DNA of 44,984 bases from Bacteroidota bacterium (GCA_023457935.1 JAEXBA010000042.1:1-44984); one strand, 5' to 3'; shown: positions 17,146 to 25,147, numbered from the stretch's first letter. The notes: generated by a model not told the origin, from the sequence alone. Numbers and translations: made by a program.

Positions 17146-18207
17146 ATGTCCGACAAAGCTTCTAGAATTCTTCGGATTTATGCGCGTGTGCGGCGCGGCC
17201 TTGTAACAATAGAAATACTGAAGGACTGGGCTGTTTCGAATGATATTTTCGTATCGGAACGGTCTCTTTACCGTGATCTGAAAGAAATTGAAAGAATTGT
17301 TCTTCTTGATGGAGAACGCGTGGTGGTGACTTCCGGAGAAAAGAACCGCAAAACGTGGAAAGTAGTGTTTGAAGGTGAAAACAACCCGCTGAATGACGAG
17401 GACCTGAACACGTTCATACTTTTCCGAAACTTTGCGCCTCTGTCGCTGTTGACTGCGCAGAAAGCATCCATTGCCAAATTCGAAAACTTCTTCTATTCGG
17501 CGCACAGCGTCAATCATTTTGAAAATAAGGCCGGCCTGATCAATTCGCAGATTGCTTCAAGTCATTTTTATGAAAATGCCGATACGCAGAACTATAAAAA
17601 AGTTTTGTCCGACTGTATCTGGAGTATACAGAACTGCCGGGAACTGCATATCAGGAAACTCGATTTCGATTACACCTCGATTTCAAAATCCATTACGTTC
17701 CCTTTGGTTTTTCTTCCGATTCAGCTGCTTTATCACCGTGGTGAAATCCATCTGGTGGGTTACACCAAAGAATCAGAAAAGCTTCTGGTATTCGGCATTG
17801 AGCAGCTCACAAAATACAAACTTTCCAATGAGATGTTCAGCGCGAGAAACTATGCGCAGAAACTGAAGGCCGAAATGGCGCTACGCTTCGGAATTACCGA
17901 AAATACCGACGACGAAGTGCACGATATTGAAATAGAGTTTTCTGCAATGACGGGTGCTTTTATGCAGCATTTATTCTGGCACAGTACACAGAAGTTTACG
18001 CGGAAAAAGAACGGCAACTATCTTCTGAAAATGCGCTGCGGTATCAACCGTGAACTGGTCGGGTGGATTTTTCAGTGGATGAGCAATGTAAAAGTAATCA
18101 AGCCGGAAGTGCTTCGGAATCAGGTTGAAAGCAAGCTGAAGGATGTTCTGAACCTTTATCTGCTGGATCATGATGTTGACTCTAACAACAGTTTCAGACG
18201 CGATTAG
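17146..18207 (+). CDS. WYL-domain transcriptional regulator
   Basis: A DNA-binding protein of 353 residues. The N-terminal 60 residues form a DeoR-like winged helix (RILRIYARVRRGLVTIEIL then SERSLYRDLKEIERI). The middle holds a WYL domain: FLPIQLLYHRGEIHLVGYT, then KLLVFGIEQLTKYKL (about 186-225), matching the usual xPYxLVYRxGxWYLVGY pattern. A C-terminal extension of about 100 residues ends the protein. WYL regulators sense nucleic acid or nucleotide ligands and often control defence or DNA-damage genes; no such gene is next to it. The gene is separated from its neighbours and followed at 56 bp by a small orphan with its own promoter. Confidence 0.88.
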   Translation: MSDKASRILRIYARVRRGLVTIEILKDWAVSNDIFVSERSLYRDLKEIERIVLLDGERVVVTSGEKNRKTWKVVFEGENNPLNDEDLNTFILFRNFAPLSLLTAQKASIAKFENFFYSAHSVNHFENKAGLINSQIASSHFYENADTQNYKKVLSDCIWSIQNCRELHIRKLDFDYTSISKSITFPLVFLPIQLLYHRGEIHLVGYTKESEKLLVFGIEQLTKYKLSNEMFSARNYAQKLKAEMALRFGITENTDDEVHDIEIEFSAMTGAFMQHLFWHSTQKFTRKKNGNYLLKMRCGINRELVGWIFQWMSNVKVIKPEVLRNQVESKLKDVLNLYLLDHDVDSNNSFRRD

Positions 18208-18210
18208 CTG

Positions 18211-18245
18211 TTTGACACCTTTTGGCAATGACATACTTATATTTG
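18211..18245 (+). promoter_or_regulatory. Promoter for the 73-residue orphan gene
   Basis: TTTG (18211-18214), 23 bp, then TATATTTG (18238-18245), ending 18 bp before the ATG at 18264. An upstream in-frame ATG at 18222 lies inside this promoter and so is unlikely to be the start. Confidence 0.5.
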
Positions 18246-18263
18246 ATTGTGAAAAGTGCAGTT

Positions 18264-18485
18264 ATGAAAAAGTACAAAGTTTGCTGGTATTCGGACAGTG
18301 GTTTGCTCTGCGAGTTCACAGTGGCCGCCGCCGGATGCTTTGAAGCGAAAAGTTTGGTGGTTTCAGCCAAAAACGTTCCTGCGGAAGCAATCGTCCGGGT
18401 AACTGAAATGGAGAAAGAAACAGAATCCAAAATTCGGAAAACTGTTTTAAAAAGCAGTGCAACAATAAGGCAGAGTGTTGATTAA
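18264..18485 (+). CDS. Small orphan protein (73 residues)
   Basis: A short protein that I do not recognise. It begins KKYKVCWYSDSGLLCEF and has a small hydrophobic patch (TVAAAGCFEAKSLVV), then a Glu/Lys-rich helical tail. There is no signal peptide or clear membrane helix, so it should be cytoplasmic. The N-terminal pattern of alternating hydrophobic residues suggests a beta-rich small domain with a helix. I chose ATG 18264 over 18222 because a promoter occupies the interval. It lies between the WYL regulator and the YESQA-repeat gene, 26 bp before the latter. Confidence 0.6.
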   Translation: MKKYKVCWYSDSGLLCEFTVAAAGCFEAKSLVVSAKNVPAEAIVRVTEMEKETESKIRKTVLKSSATIRQSVD

Positions 18486-18511
18486 CTCAATAAAATCGGT
18501 AGAAGTTTAAT

Positions 18512-18844
18512 ATGAAAAATGTTCTGATTGGTTTTCTTTTCCTGTTGCCGTTCTCTGCAACTGCACAGAAAATATATACGGTTAAATACGAAAGCCAGGC
18601 CGATGTGAAGGTTTTTGTGGTGAATTATGAAAGCCAGGCCGATCTGAAGGTCTATCAAGTAATATATGAAAGTCAGGCCAAGGATAACAAGGGAAAATGG
18701 TTTTTTGTCCGGTATGAAAGTCAGGCTGACCGGAAAATTCATTTCGTTGATTATGAAAGCCAGGCAGACCTGAAGATTTACTTTGTAAAATATGAAAGCC
18801 AGGCCGGTTGGGTCAACAGGAACAAAATGCACTTATTATATTAA
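18512..18844 (+). CDS. Exported YESQA-repeat protein (DUF6150-like)
   Basis: A secreted protein of 110 residues: signal peptide KNVLIGFLFLLPFSATAQ, then six copies of YESQA starting at residues 26, 39, 52, 68, 81 and 94, giving spacings of 13, 13, 16, 13 and 13. Each unit has the form xxVxYESQADxK, an alternating-hydrophobic beta strand followed by a polar turn; the third unit has a 3-residue insertion (KDNKGK). From memory this is the family called DUF6150, for which a topologically knotted fold has been proposed ('7(1) septoil knot'); I hold that name with only moderate confidence. It ends at a strong terminator and probably shares a transcript with the 73-residue gene. Confidence 0.82.
   Translation: MKNVLIGFLFLLPFSATAQKIYTVKYESQADVKVFVVNYESQADLKVYQVIYESQAKDNKGKWFFVRYESQADRKIHFVDYESQADLKIYFVKYESQAGWVNRNKMHLLY
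18587..18805 (+). repeat. Six coding repeats, TAYGAAAGYCAGGC core
   Basis: The YESQA codons recur at 18587, 18626, 18665, 18713, 18752 and 18791. The core TAYGAAAGYCAGGC is nearly identical at the DNA level in all six, with only silent T/C changes, whereas the linkers have diverged. That suggests recent duplication, gene conversion or strong codon constraint. Confidence 0.8.
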
Positions 18845-18869
18845 ACACAAATTCTTATAACATCAATAG

Positions 18870-18897
18870 AGCGAAGCCATTTACTTCGCTTTTTTTC
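18870..18897 (+). terminator. Intrinsic terminator after the YESQA-repeat gene
   Basis: AGCGAAG (18870-18876) pairs with CTTCGCT (18884-18890), loop of 7, followed by a run of seven Ts. Confidence 0.88.
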
Positions 18898-18939
18898 ATG
18901 CCCAAATTTGCGTAAATTTACATCTCTAAAAATTTAAGA

Positions 18940-20547
18940 ATGGAATTTAAATACGCAGAACCTTTTCAGATTCAGAAAGACGAAACCGAATACAAAAAAA
19001 TTACTTCCGATTATGTGAAAGTTGAAAAACTGGGCGACAGAGAAATTCTCACCGTCGATCCGAAAGGTCTGGAACTTCTTGCCGAAGAAGCAATGGCCGA
19101 TGTTTCGTTCATGCTGCGTTCTGCACATTTACAGAGTTTAAGAAATATCATCGAAGATCCGGAAGCAACCGATAACGACCGTTTTGTTGCCTACAATTTA
19201 CTGCAGAATGCGGCTGTTGCGGTTGAAGGCGCACTTCCTTCCTGTCAGGACACCGGAACGGCAATCTGTGTGGCGAAAAAAGGCGAGAATGTTTACACCG
19301 GAGTAAACGATGCAGAGCATTTGAGCAAAGGAATCTACAATACATTTCAGAACAGAAATCTTAGATATTCTCAGATTTTGCCGTTAACAATGTTCGAAGA
19401 AAAAAATTCCGGTTCGAATCTTCCGGCGCAGATTGACATTTATGCTAAAGAAGGAAATTCCTATGAATTTCTTTTTCTTACAAAAGGAGGCGGATCTGCC
19501 AATAAAACATTCCTATACCAGAAAACCAAATCTTTGCTGAACGAAAAATCCCTTACAGAGTGGATTAAAACTTCCATCCTTGATTTGGGAACTGCGGCTT
19601 GTCCGCCGTATCATTTGGCTTTGGTAATTGGCGGAACTTCAGCGGAAGCAACAATGGCTGCCGTAAAAAAAGCATCTGCAAAATACTACGATAATCTTCC
19701 GACAACCGGTGACGAAACCGGGCGTGCTTTCCGCGATTTGGAATGGGAGAAAAAAATTCAGGAAATCTGTCAGGAATCTGCAATCGGAGCACAGTTTGGC
19801 GGAAAATATTTAACGCACGACGTTCGCGTGATCCGTTTGCCGCGTCACGCAGCAAGCTGTCCGGTCGGAATGGGCGTTTCCTGTTCAGCCGACAGAAATA
19901 TCAAAGCAAAAATCAATAAAGACGGAATTTTCCTTGAGCAGCTGGAAACCAATCCGGCAAGATTTCTTCCCGAAACACCACCGCATCTGGAAAAAGCAGT
20001 TGAAATTGATTTGAATAAACCAATGCCTGAAATTTTGGCAGAACTGTCAAAATATCCAATCAAAACCCGTTTGAAACTTAGCGGAACTCTGATTGTTGCA
20101 CGAGATATTGCTCACGCAAAAATCAAAGAAATTTTGGACAGTGGAAAACCGATGCCGGAATATTTCAAAAACCATCCGGTTTATTACGCCGGACCGGCAA
20201 AAACGCCGGAAGGAATGCCTTCAGGAAGTTTCGGGCCGACAACCGCCGGAAGAATGGATGTTTATGTGGACGAATTCCAGAGTCATGGCGGAAGCATGAT
20301 TATGTTGGCGAAAGGGAACCGCAGTCAGCAGGTTACAGATGCTTGTGCAAAATATGGCGGTTTTTACCTTGGATCAATTGGCGGACCGGCTGCAATTCTG
20401 GCGAAAGACAATATCAAATCTGTGGAAGTGGTTGATTTTCCGGAACTTGGAATGGAAGCAGTTCGTAAAATTGAGGTGAAAGATTTCCCTGCATTCATCA
20501 TTACCGATGACAAAGGAAACGACTTTTTTGCGTCTATCGCACACTGA
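18940..20547 (+). CDS. Class I fumarate hydratase (iron-sulfur)
   Basis: An oxygen-labile [4Fe-4S] enzyme of the TCA cycle, interconverting fumarate and malate. The 535-residue protein is the one-polypeptide FumA/FumB type, with cluster cysteines in SCQDTGTAICV, TAACPPYHLALVIGG and HAASCPVGMGVSCSADRN. The C-terminal beta domain has KLSGTLIVARDIAHAKIKE and PEGMPSGSFGPTTAGRMDVYVD. The length is normal. A -7-like TAAATTTA precedes it at 18913-18920, 19 bp before the ATG. It stands alone, ending with no strong terminator: only a small TTGCG-AAA-CGCAA hairpin with no T-run follows. Confidence 0.96.
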   Translation: MEFKYAEPFQIQKDETEYKKITSDYVKVEKLGDREILTVDPKGLELLAEEAMADVSFMLRSAHLQSLRNIIEDPEATDNDRFVAYNLLQNAAVAVEGALPSCQDTGTAICVAKKGENVYTGVNDAEHLSKGIYNTFQNRNLRYSQILPLTMFEEKNSGSNLPAQIDIYAKEGNSYEFLFLTKGGGSANKTFLYQKTKSLLNEKSLTEWIKTSILDLGTAACPPYHLALVIGGTSAEATMAAVKKASAKYYDNLPTTGDETGRAFRDLEWEKKIQEICQESAIGAQFGGKYLTHDVRVIRLPRHAASCPVGMGVSCSADRNIKAKINKDGIFLEQLETNPARFLPETPPHLEKAVEIDLNKPMPEILAELSKYPIKTRLKLSGTLIVARDIAHAKIKEILDSGKPMPEYFKNHPVYYAGPAKTPEGMPSGSFGPTTAGRMDVYVDEFQSHGGSMIMLAKGNRSQQVTDACAKYGGFYLGSIGGPAAILAKDNIKSVEVVDFPELGMEAVRKIEVKDFPAFIITDDKGNDFFASIAH

Positions 20548-20614
20548 AATATCGTTGCGAAACGCAAGAAGTAAATTTTAATCAGTTTAAATAAGAAAAA
20601 TAAGCACGCAAAAT

Positions 20615-20645
20615 TTTCCAAATAAAGGAAAATGCGTTATTTTTG
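20615..20645 (+). promoter_or_regulatory. Promoter for the small membrane-protein gene
   Basis: TTTC (20615-20618), a 19-bp spacer, TATTTTTG (20638-20645). It shows that the start is the ATG at 20662, not an upstream ATG at 20632 inside the promoter. Confidence 0.6.
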
Positions 20646-20661
20646 CCTAAATTATCAAAAG

Positions 20662-20949
20662 ATGTTATTAGTATTATCAGCATTTTGGCCGGGTTACCAG
20701 TTTCTTTGGTTCTGCTTCTTTTTAATCATGATGCTTGTTGGATTCTGGTGTATCCTTATGTTTTTCGGTGTTGTAATCCCAATGTGGCTTACCGAAGGAC
20801 TTGCAGAATATTTCGGGAAAACAAAGCCGTTTGATCCTGAAGAAGTTCGCAGAAAAACAGTGGTAGAGCAGGGTGCAGAGATAATTTACAGCAATCCGAA
20901 AGGCGAAGGCCCTTTCATTCATCATCACGACAGTCACGGCCATCATTAA
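20662..20949 (+). CDS. Small membrane protein, hypothetical (95 residues)
   Basis: A protein of 95 residues with one or two N-terminal hydrophobic segments (LLVLSAFWPGYQFLWFCFFL and GFWCILMFFGVVIPMW). A short soluble tail (LTEGLAEYFGKTKPFDPEEV) follows, ending in a His-rich HHHDSHGHH that could bind metal. I do not recognise the family. The start at 20662 follows from the promoter. It lies between fumarase and the phosphate transporter, with a terminator before the latter, so it is its own unit. Confidence 0.7.
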   Translation: MLLVLSAFWPGYQFLWFCFFLIMMLVGFWCILMFFGVVIPMWLTEGLAEYFGKTKPFDPEEVRRKTVVEQGAEIIYSNPKGEGPFIHHHDSHGHH

Positions 20950-21015
20950 TTTGATGTCATCGCTTTTCTCCCTTAATCCGAGGAAAGTGATATCAAAGCA
21001 AAACAATATATTCAG

Positions 21016-21049
21016 ATCAGTTCTCATTTTTTGAGGGCTGATTTTTTTT
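21016..21049 (+). terminator. Intrinsic terminator after the small membrane-protein gene
   Basis: ATCAGTTCTCA (21016-21026) pairs with TGAGGGCTGAT (21032-21042) allowing two G-T pairs, loop of 5, followed by eight Ts. Confidence 0.82.
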
Positions 21050-21092
21050 GTGCTTCAAAAATAACTTTGGCTTTTGCTTTTCTGTTTTTCAG

Positions 21093-21110
21093 TGTTAAGT
21101 TTCGTTAACA
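21093..21110. repeat. Inverted repeat at the phosphate-transporter promoter
   Basis: TGTTAA (21093-21098) and TTAACA (21105-21110) are perfect inverted arms around a 6-base centre, directly next to the presumed -33 region of the PiT gene. It is a candidate operator; the binding protein is unknown. Confidence 0.4.
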
Positions 21111-21145
21111 TTCGGAAGCAGCAGCGCCCCGTCTTCGTAAATTTG
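21111..21145 (+). promoter_or_regulatory. Promoter for the PiT phosphate-transporter gene
   Basis: TAAATTTG (21138-21145) is a full -7 match 20 bp before the ATG. The best -33 candidate is TTCG (21111-21114) at the wide spacing of 23 bp. Confidence 0.5.
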
Positions 21146-21165
21146 CGGCTAACTAAACTTCAAAG

Positions 21166-23439
21166 ATGGATTTTTTTATTTTCGTTATTGGTGCTCTTTT
21201 ACTTCTTGCAGCAATTGATCTGATTGTTGGTGTTAGTAACGACGCCGTGAACTTTCTAAATTCGGCAATTGGTTCCCGCGTTGCATCTTACCGAACTATT
21301 ATTCTGATTGCGATTGCAGGTATTGTTCTTGGTTCCGTTTTTTCAAGCGGAATTATGGAAATCGCCCGAAAGGGAATATTCTATCCGCAGCATTTTACCT
21401 TTGAAGTTATACTCGTGGTTTTTCTCGCGGTGATGCTCACCGATATTGTGCTTCTTGATGTTTTCAACAGTCTTGGTTTGCCTACTTCCACTACGGTCTC
21501 TATTATTTTTGAGCTTTTGGGATCGTCTTTAATGGCCGGCTTTCTGTTTTCCATGGAAAAGAATGAAACCATCAGCGAAATCTGGAAATATATCAATTTT
21601 GAAAGTACCAATAATATCGTCTCGGGAATCTTTCTCTCGGTACTAATTGCCTTTACTTCCGGTGCGATTATCCAGTATTTCTGCCGTTTGCTTTTTACGT
21701 TTCAGTTTGAAGATAAGCTGAAGCAGTTTGGCGCTTTCTTCTCCGGAATCGGTATTACTGCGATTGTTTATTTCCTTCTGATTAAAGGTCTGAAAGGAAC
21801 TACTTTGCTTTCAAAAGAAACTTCAACACTGATTAAAGACAACACCTATTTAATCCTTCTCGGGATTTTTGTGATTTCAACAATAGTATTGTTTTTCGTA
21901 CAGAAAAGAGGTATTAACCCGCTGAAGATTGTGGTTTTGGCCGGAACGTTCTCTCTTGCGATGGCTTTTGCCGGAAACGATTTGGTGAACTTTATCGGTG
22001 TACCCATTACCGGTCTTCTGGCTTATCAGAACTGGAAAGCTTCAGGTGTTCCGGCCAACGAATATTATATGGATTACCTTGCCGGAAACGATGTAATTGT
22101 TCCCAATTATATGCTTCTGATTGCCGGACTGATTATGGGATTAACCATCTGGTTAAGCGCAAAAGCAAAAAAAGTAACAGAAACCGAAGTTTCACTTGGC
22201 CGTCAGGATGAAGGTGAAGAGCGTTTCAAACCAAATGCGATTTCACGAAGCATTGTAAATTCATCGCTTACTTTCAGCAAGATTTTTGGAATTATTGTTC
22301 CGTCATCAATTGTAGAACGGTACAATACAAGTTTCGAGAAGAAGAAACTGCAGGAAGCAACCATGACGCAGGATACGCCTGCTTTCGACTTGGTTCGCGC
22401 ATCTGTAAATCTCGTTCTGGCATCAAGCATTATTGCATGGGCAACTTCAGAAAAACTTCCGCTTTCAACAACCTATGTTACTTTTATGGTGGCGATGGGA
22501 TCGTCTCTTGCCGATAAAGCCTGGGGACGCGACAGTGCCGTTTACAGAGTTGCCGGTGTTCTTTCCGTAATTGGAGGTTGGTTTATTACAGCATTTATTG
22601 CCTTTACGGTTTCCGCGATTTTTGCCTTGATTATGTTCAAAGGCGGACAGACCGGAACCTTTATTTTGATGGGCGTGGTCTTTACTTATATTATTGCATC
22701 CCAAATCAGATTTAGCAAGAAAGAAAAAGACAGCAAAAAACGTAAGGACAGGCTGAAAGTACTGGAAAACAGTGATTTGGATACGGTACAGAAATATCAG
22801 TCACTCGTAAGTTCAACCATTTCTGAAATTGCAACAAGCTACGATCAGGTTCTGAACGGACTGATTTCCGGTGACATAGTAAAACTGGAAAACGCCAACA
22901 GAACTTTGGTGGATCTTGAGGAACATGGCTATAATGTGCGTTCTAACAGTATACGGTTTATTAAATCTCTGAATGTCAACGATAAACAGACTTCTCAGGC
23001 CATTATTCTCAGCAGCGATTTTATTCAGGATTTGGCACAGTCGACCAAATTCCTGAGTGATGAAGCGCTTTTCTACATTAAAAACCTTCACGTAATCAGC
23101 GATAAAAAATTCCTGGAAGATCTGAAAACCCTGGATTCCACAATGGGTGAATTCTTCAAAACGGTACTGCTTTCTCTGGAAAATCCGGATATGAAAGATG
23201 CCGAACACATCCGACAGACCAGAAACAGTGTCCGCGAATTCATCAATGAAAAACTGGATCTGCAGATTCACAACATCAACAAAGTGAAGCCAAGCACGAA
23301 AGAAGGAATTCTACAGACCAATGTATTCTTGCAAAGCCGTGATATTCAGGCGGTTCTGATGAGAATTGCAAAAATGTTCATCAAACTTTACGATACCAGA
23401 ATTGCTGTCGCAGTAGAACATTCGGAGGAAAGTAAATAG
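21166..23439 (+). CDS. PiT-family inorganic phosphate transporter with fused C-terminal PhoU-like domain
   Basis: A proton- or cation-coupled phosphate permease of 757 residues. The two family signatures are GVSNDAVNFLNSAIGSRV (residues 22-39; usual form GANDVxN) and AFAGNDLVNFIGVPITG (about 266-282), each in one inverted half of the permease. About 12 membrane segments span residues 1-520. From about 525 onwards there is a basic linker (KKEKDSKKRKDRLK) and roughly 220 soluble, all-helical residues resembling PhoU-type bundles (SSTISEIATSYDQVLNGLIS). Typical PiT proteins are 400-500 residues, so the tail is a fusion. It replaces the separate PhoU-like protein often encoded beside pit genes and may regulate transport. 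Confidence 0.9.
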   Translation: MDFFIFVIGALLLLAAIDLIVGVSNDAVNFLNSAIGSRVASYRTIILIAIAGIVLGSVFSSGIMEIARKGIFYPQHFTFEVILVVFLAVMLTDIVLLDVFNSLGLPTSTTVSIIFELLGSSLMAGFLFSMEKNETISEIWKYINFESTNNIVSGIFLSVLIAFTSGAIIQYFCRLLFTFQFEDKLKQFGAFFSGIGITAIVYFLLIKGLKGTTLLSKETSTLIKDNTYLILLGIFVISTIVLFFVQKRGINPLKIVVLAGTFSLAMAFAGNDLVNFIGVPITGLLAYQNWKASGVPANEYYMDYLAGNDVIVPNYMLLIAGLIMGLTIWLSAKAKKVTETEVSLGRQDEGEERFKPNAISRSIVNSSLTFSKIFGIIVPSSIVERYNTSFEKKKLQEATMTQDTPAFDLVRASVNLVLASSIIAWATSEKLPLSTTYVTFMVAMGSSLADKAWGRDSAVYRVAGVLSVIGGWFITAFIAFTVSAIFALIMFKGGQTGTFILMGVVFTYIIASQIRFSKKEKDSKKRKDRLKVLENSDLDTVQKYQSLVSSTISEIATSYDQVLNGLISGDIVKLENANRTLVDLEEHGYNVRSNSIRFIKSLNVNDKQTSQAIILSSDFIQDLAQSTKFLSDEALFYIKNLHVISDKKFLEDLKTLDSTMGEFFKTVLLSLENPDMKDAEHIRQTRNSVREFINEKLDLQIHNINKVKPSTKEGILQTNVFLQSRDIQAVLMRIAKMFIKLYDTRIAVAVEHSEESK

Positions 23440-23472
23440 TCTCTTCCCTGTACTTTCTAAGATTCTGAAACT

Positions 23473-23517
23473 TTTAACTGTTGAACTTTTGGCTTGAACT
23501 GAGGTTCAACAGTTAGA
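23473..23517 (+). terminator. Strong hairpin after the phosphate-transporter gene
   Basis: TAACTGTTGAAC (23475-23486) is fully complementary to GTTCAACAGTTA (23504-23515), a 12-bp stem with a 17-base loop. The trailing T-run is weak (GATTTCTG), so it may be a terminator or an mRNA-stabilising hairpin. Confidence 0.5.
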
Positions 23518-23548
23518 TTTCTGACTGCCAACTTTTTCCTTATCTTTG
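23518..23548 (+). promoter_or_regulatory. Promoter for prfA
   Basis: TTTC (23518-23521), a 19-bp spacer, TATCTTTG (23541-23548), 19 bp before the prfA ATG. One of the cleanest promoter matches in the window. Confidence 0.65.
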
Positions 23549-23567
23549 CACCCACAAAAATTCCGCA

Positions 23568-24653
23568 ATGGCAAAGTCATTAATACCGAAACTTCAGGCA
23601 ATTAAGCAGCGTTACAACGAAGTTGCAGACCTTATTATTCAGCCCGATGTAATTTCCGATCAGAAGAAATACGGACAGCTGAACAAAGAATACAGCGATT
23701 TGGGAAAAATCGTTAAGGTGTACGATGAGTACAAGTCTGCATTGGATACCATTGAAGAATCCGATGAGATAATTGCTGACGGATCCGACAGAGATTTGGT
23801 AGATCTTGCCAAAATGGAAAAACTGGAAGCTCAGGAAAAAATCCCTGCTTTTGAAGAGGAACTGAAAGTTCTTTTGATTCCGAAAGACCCTGCAGATGAC
23901 AAAAACGTGATTGTTGAACTCCGCTCCGGAACTGGCGGTGACGAAGCTGCAATTTTCGTGGAAGATATGTACAGAATGTACACCATGTACTTCAAAACAA
24001 AAGGCTGGAGACATGAAGTAACGGATGCGAGTGAAGCTTCAAAAGGTTATAAAGAATTGGTAATGAAGGTGGAAGGTGACGGCGTTTACGGAATTATGAA
24101 ATTCGAATCCGGTGTTCACCGTGTTCAGCGTGTTCCGGAAACCGAATCTCAGGGAAGAGTGCACACTTCGGCAATTACAATCGCTGTTTTACCGGAAGCT
24201 GAAGAAGTGGATGTGGAAATCAATCCGGCCGATATTGAAATGCAGACTTCACGTTCCGGAGGCGCAGGTGGACAGAACGTTAATAAAGTGGAAACCAAAG
24301 TTCAGCTGACGCACAAACCTTCAGGAATAGTAGTGGTTTGTCAGCAGGCGCGTTCTCAGCTTGCCAACCGTGAACTGGCAATGGAAATGCTTCGTGCGAA
24401 ACTTTACGACATTAAACTTCAGGAAGTGGTTGGTGATATTGCAGCCCAAAGAAAAACGATGGTTTCAACCGGAGACCGCTCGGCGAAGATTAAAACCTAC
24501 AATTATCCGCAGGGAAGGGTTACGGACCACAGAATCAACAAATCAATTTACAATTTGGATGCTTATATGAACGGAGACATTCAGGAAATGATTGATGCGG
24601 TAATTATGGCTGAAAATGCTGAAAAGATGAAAGGAGAAGAGGAAAATTATTAA
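23568..24653 (+). CDS. prfA: Peptide chain release factor 1
   Basis: Recognises UAA and UAG stop codons and triggers peptidyl-tRNA hydrolysis. In the 361-residue protein, GGQ sits at residues 234-236 in GGAGGQNVNKVETK, and the stop-codon-reading tripeptide is PET in VQRVPETESQGRVHTSA (PxT type, which separates RF1 from the SPF motif of RF2). The N-terminal helical domain covers about 1-100. The length is normal. Glutamine-methylation of the GGQ by PrmC is expected; prmC is not in the window. Confidence 0.97.
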   Translation: MAKSLIPKLQAIKQRYNEVADLIIQPDVISDQKKYGQLNKEYSDLGKIVKVYDEYKSALDTIEESDEIIADGSDRDLVDLAKMEKLEAQEKIPAFEEELKVLLIPKDPADDKNVIVELRSGTGGDEAAIFVEDMYRMYTMYFKTKGWRHEVTDASEASKGYKELVMKVEGDGVYGIMKFESGVHRVQRVPETESQGRVHTSAITIAVLPEAEEVDVEINPADIEMQTSRSGGAGGQNVNKVETKVQLTHKPSGIVVVCQQARSQLANRELAMEMLRAKLYDIKLQEVVGDIAAQRKTMVSTGDRSAKIKTYNYPQGRVTDHRINKSIYNLDAYMNGDIQEMIDAVIMAENAEKMKGEEENY

Positions 24654-24656
24654 ACA

Positions 24657-24684
24657 TTTTTCAGTTCTGAAGTATTTATATTTG
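24657..24684 (+). promoter_or_regulatory. Promoter for the first helical-repeat lipoprotein gene
   Basis: TATATTTG (24677-24684) is a full -7 match 32 bp before the ATG. The -33 side is only a T-rich run (TTTTTC, 24657-24662). Confidence 0.5.
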
Positions 24685-24716
24685 CAACCAGACATAAACC
24701 AATTAAAGATTTTATT

Positions 24717-25127
24717 ATGAAAAAAACAATGTTCGTATTAGGAGTTGCCGGCGTATTGGCAGTAGTATCGTGTAAAAAAGCTGAAACTACCGAAATAAAT
24801 ACTGCAGATACTGCAACTACGGTTATCGGAGACGATTCACTCACGGTTGTATATGACACTCTAAATACAGCACAAACTACAACTGTTGACGACAATGGTG
24901 TTGAATACAGAGTGGATGCAGCTGGAAACCGTATTGATGCTGCAGGAAACAGAATTGAGGATGCTGCTCAGAAAACCGGAGCTGCCATTGAAAATGCAGC
25001 CGAAAAAACAGGTGATGCAGTGAAAGATGCTGCAAACGCAACCGGAAACGCAATTAAAAAAGGCGCCAACGACGTGAAAGATGCAGCGCAAAAAGCGACT
25101 GACGGCGACGGCGATATCAGAAGATAA
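24717..25127 (+). CDS. Small lipoprotein with amphipathic helical repeats (paralogue of the 28506 gene)
   Basis: A 136-residue lipoprotein: signal peptide KKTMFVLGVAGVLAVVSC with Cys19 as the lipidated residue. A short acidic Thr-rich stretch is followed by two near-copies of DAAGNRI and then an Ala/Lys/Glu/Asn-rich helix (DAAQKTGAAIENAAEKTG, DAVKDAANATGNAIKKG) reading as 11-residue repeats, like LEA or apolipoprotein helices. The end, ATDGDGDIRR, matches the end of the protein at 28506 (ATDGDGNPER). The function is unknown; a surface or stress role is only a guess. It faces pflA across a shared terminator. Confidence 0.8.
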   Translation: MKKTMFVLGVAGVLAVVSCKKAETTEINTADTATTVIGDDSLTVVYDTLNTAQTTTVDDNGVEYRVDAAGNRIDAAGNRIEDAAQKTGAAIENAAEKTGDAVKDAANATGNAIKKGANDVKDAAQKATDGDGDIRR

Positions 25128-25147
25128 ATAAACCTTCGGTATAATAG

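Noticed and set aside
18222..18263. 87-residue version of the small orphan gene
   Set aside because: The upstream start lies inside a promoter match; ATG 18264 is the better start.
18587..18805. Possible CRISPR-like array
   Set aside because: The regular repeats are coding repeats of the YESQA protein in one frame; spacers are not of uniform length or unique origin, and no cas genes are present.
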